Below are positions 57,001 to 64,000 of a stretch of DNA of 64,000 nt, in pieces. Below the pieces are notes generated by a model that saw nothing but the letters and a program-made list of their open reading frames with translations, was not told the origin of the DNA and did not search any database. Each line of letters opens with the position of its first letter. Position 1 is the first letter of the stretch. Source of the DNA: Mugil cephalus. Taxonomy: Eukaryota; Chordata; Actinopteri; Mugiliformes; Mugilidae. Made by a program: the position numbers and the translations under genes. Where the stretch lies: the NCBI RefSeq assembly GCF_022458985.1, contig NC_061790.1, positions 1 through 64,000 on the forward strand. The letters are read 5' to 3'.

Positions 57001-60000
57001 CTGCACATTCCTGCGGTACAACCGCAAACAAGAGCAGCGTCAGGAGATGATGGAACGACTGATCCAAGGTCAGGACTTCTTTGCCTCTGATATTTCATCG
57101 GCAGAGCATCAAGTGAAACTGTTAATTATTCTTAGTAATGTTTGTGAGGTTGGTTTTCAGTGAGACAACACGAGACCACATCAGTATATCAAACAGACCA
57201 ATGTTCCTCAGATCTTGCTCAGGGTCGCAGCTATTGGAACCGCCTGAGGTTCCTTGACGTTTGTGAAACTGCCACCGAGATTTTCTCCAGAAAATACTTC
57301 AACAAACACTTCCTGATACCAGCACTGGAACTGGTCCATGACCCCGTGGCCAATGTCAGGTAGTTCCTTGTCATTCTGTCCAGTGCAACAAAAATAATCT
57401 GTCTGAAACCAAAGCACCTGTCGATCTGTTCAACTGTTCACAGTCGCTCACATTTCTGTCTCTTAGGTACAAATTGTGCCAGTTGTTGCCCAGGTTACGT
57501 TCATCACTTCGTCTGCCGGCCGACAAACATCTTCTGCAGAAACTTGACTTCTGTGTCCAGAAGCTTCTCTGCAGGGAGAAGGACAAAGACGTGGTGGCTA
57601 CAATTCGCAAGGTAAGACTTATAAGAGACTAGTCCAAATTGTGACTTTACCATTTAACCCCTTTTCCCTGTTCGGGCATTTTTGTACATTTTATTCAACT
57701 TTTTTTTTCATTGTGTTATAATTTTGGCTGTGTTACAGCTTGTGGCTTGAATTTCTGCAGGAACTCTTCTCTTTATCCAAATATTTGAAACCCAGTGTCT
57801 TTTACTCTCACATATCATTTATACTTTCGTTATGCATTTTGACCCCTCTGGACACCTGTGTGGCAAAAATGTACATGTCCAAAAAACAGCCATAAAATCC
57901 TGGCTTGCTAAAAATCAGTTTCTCTAAAATGCACATATGTACATGACATATAGCCCTTGTTTCCAGGTCATATGTTCTGTTGTGTTCTCTTTTGTTGCTG
58001 TATTGCATGTTGTTGCAGCTTGCAATTAAATTCAATTCAATTCAATTTTATTTATATAGCGCCAATAACAATAAAAATTGTTTCAAGACACATCACAAAA
58101 ACCAGCCTGAAACCTCCAGAGCAGCCTGAGGGAAAAACTCCCTTTAACAGGAAGAAACCTGGAGCAGAACCAGCTCATATTGAGGAACCCTCTGCTGAAG
58201 ACCAGCCGGGTAGAACCAGAGAAGATAGAGAGAAGAAGAGCAGGAGAAACAAGATAAACTAACTTCTGTCATAGATACAAACATCAAGCTGAAGGAAACA
58301 TGTAGGATCTAGTAATATAACACATAGCTGATGATCTGTGACAGTTTGTGAGTATAACAGGAATCATGGGCAGGTTGGTGAATAGTTCATCTAGGTAGGA
58401 GTGGACACCTGGAGGAGGACATGAAGACTGGGACAGATGTAATTTATGGAGCTCCACAGGTCTGATACACAGACTCCAGACCATGAAGACTGGGCTGGTT
58501 GATGAGGCCACGGCAGCAGATGTAGCTTAGAACTCCACAGGTCAGATATTCAGCCTCCAGACCAGAGACCCTCACAAGAAGATGGAGGGGAGAGAGGGAG
58601 ACACAGTGGTTAGTAAATTATAAGAGATAGAAAATAAAATGATAAGATATTAGAGGACAAAGAGGAGAGGACATGTCCTCAGTGCATCGTCCCCCTGCAG
58701 CCTCGGCCTATAGCAGCATCACTAAGGGATGGTTAAGTCCAGCTCTAACTATAAGCTTTGTCTAAAAGGAAAGTCTTAGTCCTGACCTTAAACGTAGAGA
58801 CTGTGTCTGCCTCCAGAACCCAAACTGGGAGCTGGTTCCACAGGAGAGGAGCCTGATAGCTGAAGGTTCTACCTCCCATTCTACTTTTAGAACCTCTAGG
58901 AACCACAAGCAGACCTGCACTTAGAGATGGTAGTGATCTGTTGGGACAGTCTGGTTCTATGAGGACTTCATATATGATGGAGCTCGGCCTTTCAGGGCCT
59001 TGTAGGTAAGGAGGAGGATTTTAAATTCAATTCTAGATTTTAAAGGGAGCCAATGAAGAGAAGCTAATACTGGAGTAATATGATCTCTCTTGCTAATTCC
59101 TGTCAGTGCTCTTCAAACTGGAATCTGTCTGAAGATATGATTCAAACCAGTCTAGTGCAGTTCCTGTAATTCTGATCACACTTTCAAGTCTCTGTAGTAG
59201 AATACTGTGATCTATAGTGTCAAATGCAGCACTGAGATCTAGCAGGACAAGTATAGAGACAAGTCCATCGTCTGAAGCCATGAGGAGATCATTGGTAACT
59301 TTAACCAGAGCTGTTTCCGTGCTATGATGAGCTCTAAAACCTGACTGAAACTCTTCAAACAAACCAATACTGTTTAGATGATCAACCAACTGATTGACAA
59401 CAACTCTTTCCAAAACTTTAGAGATAAAAGGAAGGTTGGAAATTGGCCTATAGTTGCTAAAACATCTGGGTCAAGAGTGGGTTTTTTAAGTAATGGTTTA
59501 ATTACAGCAGTTTTAAAAGACTGGGGCACATATCCTGTTAATAAAGAGAAGTTAATCTGATTTAATATGGAGGTATTAATTAATGGATAAACCTCCTTGA
59601 GCAACTTAGTTGGGATGAGGTCTAGAAGACAAGTTGATGGTTTAGATGCTGTAATAACTGAAGTGAGCTCAGGAAGATCAATTAGGGAGAAAGAATCCAA
59701 ATATTGACTCGGTCCTACAGAAGTTTCTAATGACACTGTACTTACATCTTTGACAGATGGAAGGGTGCTATGAATTTTATCTCTAATGCCAACAATTTTA
59801 TCAGTGAAGAAGCTCATGAAGTCATTACTGCTGAGGGCTGAAGGAATAGATGCTCAACAGAGCTGTGACTCTTTGTCAGCCTGGCTACAGCTGAAAAGAA
59901 ATCTGGGGTTGTTCTTGTTTTCTTCTATTAATGAAGAATAATGTGCTGTTCTAATCTTACGGAGAGTTTTTTTATAAGTTGTTAAACTATCTTTCCAGGC

Positions 60001-62963
60001 TATGTGAGCTTCTTCAGAACTAGTGGAATGACAAATTCTTTCCAGCTTTGAACTACACAACTGTGAATTATACCATGGAGCTGCCCTCCTTCCATTTACC
60101 ACCTTCTTTTTTAGAGGAGCAACTAGATTTAGAGTTGTACTAAGCGATGCTGTCGTGCTGTCAACAAAATAATCTATTTGTGATGGAGTTAGATTGTGGT
60201 TGCTGACATCCACATCACTAACATAAGGCACTGAGGTAAATACTGAAGGTATTAATTCCTTATATCTAGTCACAGCATCATCAGATAAGTGTCTACCATA
60301 ACGAAATGTCTTTACAATTCCTGTGTAATTACTTATAGTAAATTCAAATGTTAAAGAGAATGATGGGACAATAGAGGGTTGTGAGAATATACGGTTAGAC
60401 CTTCAGTTTCTAGGCCATAAGTTAGTACAAGATCTAAGGTGTGATTGAAACAGTGAGTTGAACCATTTACATTCTGAGAAAAGCCAATTGAGTCTAATAA
60501 TGACATAAATGAAGAGCTAAGACTGTCACTGCCAACATCAACATGGATGTTAAAGTCACCTACTATAATGACTTTATCTGTTCTAAGCACTAAATCACAT
60601 AGAAACTCAGAGAATTCAGCTAAAAACTCAGAGTAAGGAGCAGGTGGGCGACACACCACAACAAAGAGAACTGGTTTTTGTGTTTTCCAGTCTGGATGAG
60701 CAAGACTAAGAGTGAGGCTTTCAAATGAATTAAAGCTTTGCTTAGGTCTAAGATTAATACATAAATCAGAGTGGAAGATTGCTGCGACTCCTCCTCGGCC
60801 TGAGCCTCCAGGAATGTGATAGTTACTATGACTGGGTGGCCTGGACTCATTTAAACTGACATACTCATCATCCTGCAGCCACGTTTCAGTCAAACTATAT
60901 AGATCAATCTGTTGTACTAGTGAATTTGGATAAGGTTCCTATGAATAACTCCTCTATTGTTATTTTTCCATTTAAAAAATCTGGGAGCAGACAGCACATC
61001 TATGGTTAAATGTTAAATGTTAAAATCACAGAGTCATGGTTTTATACTGGAATAGCAGCCAGATTAATAAATGCAGTTATAATGGAAGTTAATGGAGCAT
61101 TTTTGGCCATGAAGGAGTCCAGAGGGAGATTCTGACTCTACATAAAAAATACTAATGCAATCAAATCAATTTTATTGATAATCTTTGCCACATCCAAGAC
61201 TCTAATTACCAACAGACCCATCCAACTACTGTTTATTTTATGAAAAATCATTCATTTTTTGTGTTTTTTGTAAGAAATAATGACATTCTTTGAATCATTA
61301 GACCAGCATTTAAAGAGTTATAATCCTGAAAACTCTTGAAAGTAGTTTTGAGCAGGTCCTTAGTCGTTTAAGTGATTTATTAAATTAGAAAAAAATATTG
61401 ATGTATGTGGATATTATGGCAGTTTCTTTATGTGTGAACATTTTTGCCACAAAGGTGTCCTGCGGGTAGTAAATTTGAGGAGGACATAAGGGTTAAAACC
61501 GTGAATTAGTTTAGCCTGCCAACTGTAACGGATCATCAGCAATGAACTGTGTTCATCATGTCTTCCAGACAGTCCTGGAACTGGACAAACTGGACCTCTC
61601 TGAGCCTGTAAGTGAAGACACAGCTGTGAATTCATCAGGTTCACTTCTGGCCTGTAACCTCCTTGTTTCTTCTGTTTCGAGAAGTTTCACAAGAGGCAGG
61701 AGAAGGACCTGTTGGATCAGAAGAAGGAAAAAGAAGAAACCCTACTCCTAGAGATGGTGAGGCTGAGCTTGACAGCATCTCTTCAGTCTCAACCTGCCTG
61801 CTTTGTTTTAATGGCATCTTTATGTTGTCAGGAACAGCTGGAGCGCCAGCAGAGCGACGCAAAACTGAACTCTGACAAACACGAAAGGAAACGTGAGCTG
61901 ATGCTTGATTTTTGAAATGTTCCAATTCATCGTTCAGTCACTAAACTATTGTTCTTTGATAGGAAGGGACAGTAAAACCAGTCTGTCTGCAACCAAGTCC
62001 ATGTCTGTGTCTTCATCTGCAGCAACCTCCTCCTCAACTGGTGAGAATGATGAAGGTGTTGGTGATGATGATGATGATGGTGATGATGATGAGTATGATG
62101 ATGATGGTGATGATGGTGATGATGGTGATGATGATGAGTATGATGATGATGGTGATGGTCATGACTCCTCTGTGCAGGTAAAGAAATGAGGAAGGCTAAA
62201 CTCTCTCGGAGTCGGTCCCTGAGCAGCCAGCCGACATCGTCCAAACCATTGAACTCAGACAGACCTCTGTAAGAACAACCACCTCCTTCTCTCTCAGAGA
62301 TCAGGTCTGGAAACCATCTGTGATTCAGTCGATAGGGAGGAAGTAGAGTTCCTCTAAACTCTGACCTGATTTAATTTGTCTGGAATATGTGAGTGCAGGT
62401 CAGCATTGATGTCAACACAGCAAAGACAAACAGGTCTGGGACCGACCTGAACACAACTGGATAAAACCTGGGGCAGGTTCAGGCTCAGTCCAGGGTGGAG
62501 GTCTGGAGACTAAACTGAGGTTCAATGAATGCTTTTGTGTTTCAGGAAGGTTAAAGATCTGAGCTGTTCATCTGGACCTGGGAAGTCGTCCATGTTCTCC
62601 GGCAAAGGTACCCCCTCCCCAAACATCAGGGACTAACCCTAACATCAAGTCTTTATTCTCATATTACTTCCTGTGCGTCACAGATGAGTCCCTGAGGACA
62701 GCACACTTCACCATGGCGACCCAGTCCTCCTCCCCCTCCTCCCCCATGCCAGTCCTGATCCGCAGCAACACCACAAGCCTCCTAGACAGAGCCAGTACCC
62801 ATGACCAGAGAGACCACAGAACCAGTGCACTAGACCACAGAACTAATAGCATGGACCACAGGAACAATAAGATGGATCACAGGACCAGTACCTTGGACCT
62901 GCGCAGTAAAACAATGGACCGGGGGTGCGGAGTGAAGGACAACCAGTCCAGGAAGCTGTCTAT
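47267..62963 (+). CDS. ppp4r4: PPP4R4, protein phosphatase 4 regulatory subunit 4 (3' end outside window)
   Basis: A HEAT-repeat regulatory subunit of PP4. Twenty-four coding exons stay in frame for 883 codons: 47267-47374, 49026-49099, 51443-51545, 51625-51772, 52281-52354, 52511-52617, 52791-52898, 53093-53214, 53336-53458, 55536-55678, 55759-55878, 55980-56057, 56515-56598, 56700-56873, 56963-57068, 57212-57359, 57467-57611, 61569-61607, 61682-61756, 61832-61892, 61963-62040, 62178-62268, 62546-62607, 62684-62963. Family landmarks: [63 protein letters not shown] and HDPVANVR. A Lys/Glu coiled coil ([18 protein letters not shown]) and a Ser-rich basic tail follow. Human has 873 residues, so at most one short exon is missing. 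The last exon found ends in phase 2 at a GTGAGT donor. Exon 24 contains tandem DHRT motifs not remembered in human. Confidence 0.95.
47394..47540. repeat. (GGA)n and (GAT/GGT)n repeats in PPP4R4 intron 1
   Basis: About 15 GGA triplets start 20 bases behind the exon 1 donor, followed after 20 bases by a GATGATGGTGGT-type array. Confidence 0.95.
47880..47960 (-). repeat. LINE2 3' tail fragment
   Basis: GGAAGAAACCTGGTGCAGAA followed by four CAGAAC repeats and CTCATATGGAGACC matches the reversed LINE2 tail seen at 58150-58190. Confidence 0.45.
48056..48088. repeat. (AAT)n microsatellite
   Basis: Eleven AAT units are visible directly. Confidence 0.95.
48425..48910. repeat. Minisatellite of AACTGATCTAT-type 10-12-bp units in PPP4R4 intron 1
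   Basis: About 40 units alternate AACTGATCTAT, AACTGATCAAT and ATGATCGAT. Nearly every unit contains GATC, and many contain the palindrome TGATCA. Confidence 0.93.
49160..50045 (+). repeat. 28-bp minisatellite in PPP4R4 intron 2
   Basis: About 31 units of AGCCTCCCAGCTAACAGT plus AGCTCTTCCT, with TTTCT, TACCT and TTTCG variants and occasional extra TAGCCTCC. In the sense of PPP4R4 each unit carries CTAAC, a branch-point-like word, then CTCTTCCTAG, a pyrimidine tract with AG. Confidence 0.95.
50770..50985 (+). mobile_element. LINE2 3' tail, plus strand
   Basis: The text TAAAAGGGAGTTTTTCCTTC, CTGCTCTGGAGGTTTCAGG and TTGTATTGTTATTGG ends in ATAAAATTGAATTGAACTG, the usual fish LINE2 end. It is severely 5' truncated. 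Confidence 0.6.
51773..52203 (+). repeat. 29-bp minisatellite repeating the PPP4R4 exon 4 donor site
   Basis: The unit GTAAACTCACCTGAACCACA plus GAGACACAG is the last 19 exon bases with the first 10 intron bases. With the authentic donor there are 15 occurrences of AG/GTAAAC. Units vary at three bases (CCACAG, CTATAG, CCACGG) in a partly regular three-unit order. Reading through the first unit reaches TGA after four codons. Confidence 0.97.
53650..54920 (-). mobile_element. Degenerate Rex1/CR1-L2-like LINE, minus strand, in PPP4R4 intron 9
   Basis: The minus frame at 54487-54678 encodes [20 protein letters not shown] and [15 protein letters not shown], the fingers of a non-LTR reverse transcriptase. 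The remaining region to 53650 reads as its antisense 3' part (CTCCCAGGTATTTGTCCTCC is the reverse of the YLGV block). It is broken by stops and a (CCT)n expansion at about 54185-54245. Confidence 0.65.
58024..61010 (-). mobile_element. LINE2 (Maui-like) retrotransposon, minus strand, in PPP4R4 intron 17
   Basis: From the right: an endonuclease (60893-60351; [38 protein letters not shown]), then a linker ORF (60273-59854). Next come the reverse transcriptase start (59817-59374; [20 protein letters not shown]) and its fingers (59413-59093; [36 protein letters not shown]). The catalytic Y/FxDD block and all later reverse transcriptase sequence are absent, and the frames are shifted against each other. 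The 3' noncoding part runs to the tail at 58024 (AATTCAATTCAATTTTATTT). It is dead, with a large internal deletion. Confidence 0.85.
62050..62162. repeat. (GAT/GGT)n repeat filling PPP4R4 intron 21
   Basis: The 137-base intron 62041-62177 is almost entirely GATGATGGTGAT-type triplets with a repeated GAGTATGATGATGATGGTGA block. Confidence 0.95.
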
Positions 62964-63077
62964 GTGAGTTTCAGCCAAAGGTGAAAGGACAAACGGGTCC
63001 TTGAGATCTAACCTCTCAGAACCAGTCCCATTGAATCCTCCACTAAACCACCTGGATCCGTGTTTCATGCTTTAGAC

Positions 63078-63820
63078 CAAGGGTTTGGTAACCTTCAACA
63101 CTCAAAGAGCCATTTGGACCCGTTTCCCACAGAAAAGAAAACACTGGGAAACACAACACCCCTTTGACATCTAAAATAAAGATAACACTGCATATATCGT
63201 TTTCACCTCTATGCTAGGCCTATGTATAAAAAAAACTATAGTGTGTTGCATTTATGAAATGAAAGACCTGCTACAGAGAAAATGAAATTGTATTTCTGCA
63301 TACATAACAGGGTTTTAATCATGGTTGCTTTACCTGCGGTCGATAAATAGCGGGCTGGACCTGCCGGCGGGTGTCGCACATCGGCAGTTGTGACGTATAT
63401 TTTGAGTGACAAAAAATTAAATACATTTTATTTTAATGTTACAAGATCATCATCAATTCAAATTTTAAATTATATTTAAAGAACTAATAGGTAAAACAAA
63501 ATACATTTGAAATAAACACTCGATAACAAGGAGTATGTGCTGCAATGCACTGTGGGAGTTCATTGTTTTTGGTTGATGTTACACATTGACTGTATGTAGA
63601 TGTTACAACCATGAGTTTGGTGTGGCATTCAACGTCATTCAGTTGTTGTGTAACTCCTGCTCGTTAACCCTAACCCTAATGAGCGAATAGTTGCTGCTAT
63701 TCTGAAGCAGTTAGTGTGAAAAAGTGAACAACTTTGGTCAGCGCCCTTGCTCCACACCGCTTACCACAGAGGGACGAAAGAGCTGCATGCAGGTCCAGAG
63801 CCGCGGGTTGCCGACCCCTG
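63078..63820 (-). mobile_element. Non-autonomous hAT-like DNA transposon
   Basis: The right end reversed reads CAGGGGTCGGCAACCCGCGG and GAGCTGCATGC-like text. The left end reads CAAGGGTTTGGTAACC, an imperfect terminal inverted repeat. Imperfect 8-base flanks (CTTTAGAC and ATCTAGAC) suit a hAT target duplication. Inside is GTTTCCCACAGAAAAGAAAA and no transposase. It lies in the presumed last PPP4R4 intron. A similar left end begins near 63930. Confidence 0.6.
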
Positions 63821-64000
63821 ATCTAGACCCTGTTGTATCCCTGGTCTCCCTGGTTTATATTAAGAATTTACACAATCATCAAAACTCTCCACCCAGTCAC
63901 ATCCAGACTCAATCAGAGACATTTAAACCAGGGCTCTTCAACATTTTTCAAGGGCTCGGAGATATTTAGTAGGGACCCCATTCCTATTATATGTGTTCTA

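Noticed and set aside
63076..63095. Short last PPP4R4 exon after TGCTTTAG
   Set aside because: The sequence after the AG belongs to the left end of the hAT-like element, so the match to a terminal exon is accidental.

Overview
This window is nuclear DNA from a teleost fish. The evidence is a run of spliced vertebrate genes with GT-AG introns, fish-type LINE2 and Rex1/CR1-like retroposons, Penelope-like elements, tRNA-derived SINEs, and very many micro- and minisatellites. The species cannot be named from sequence alone. Seven protein-coding genes were reconstructed by hand from splice sites and remembered family similarity: COX8 (2867-3400, -), UBR7 (10794-15474, -), GON7 (16310-16913, +), LYSET/TMEM251 (17207-17575, -), PRIMA1 (22350 to about 24290, -, 5' end unresolved), ASB2 (25565-41845, -) and PPP4R4 (47267 to beyond 62963, +). 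As I remember it, the same gene set lies on human chromosome 14q32, so this is a conserved syntenic block with some order changes and losses.

Layout. 1-1400 holds Penelope-like retroelement pieces: two related short basic ORFs and a nearly complete hammerhead-ribozyme-like motif. COX8 follows, then a second Penelope fragment (GIY-YIG endonuclease), LINE pieces and gene-poor DNA to 10.4 kb. UBR7 and GON7 form a head-to-head pair around 15.8-16.3 kb, and GON7 runs tail-to-tail into LYSET. From 18 to 25 kb are several tandem arrays and PRIMA1. ASB2 covers 25.5-41.9 kb; its 12.6 kb first intron contains transposon relics. A 2.3 kb palindromic minisatellite sits just upstream of the ASB2 start. 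PPP4R4 fills 47-64 kb, with 24 coding exons recovered and the 3' end outside the window.

The genes share no pathway. COX8 is a respiratory-chain subunit; UBR7 is a UBR-box/PHD protein; GON7 belongs to the KEOPS tRNA-modification complex; LYSET serves lysosomal enzyme sorting; PRIMA1 anchors acetylcholinesterase; ASB2 is a muscle/haematopoietic Cullin-5 ubiquitin-ligase adaptor; PPP4R4 is a protein phosphatase 4 regulatory subunit.

The most striking feature is that several intronic minisatellites are anchored on splice junctions and copy the splice signal itself. PPP4R4 intron 4 has 14 extra copies of its 5' donor. UBR7's last intron has about 50 tandem copies of its 3' acceptor with polypyrimidine tract. 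ASB2 intron 8 repeats its acceptor plus the first exon bases. UBR7 intron 6 is almost wholly an 18-bp repeat. All coordinates are from manual reading; no alignment or database search was run.
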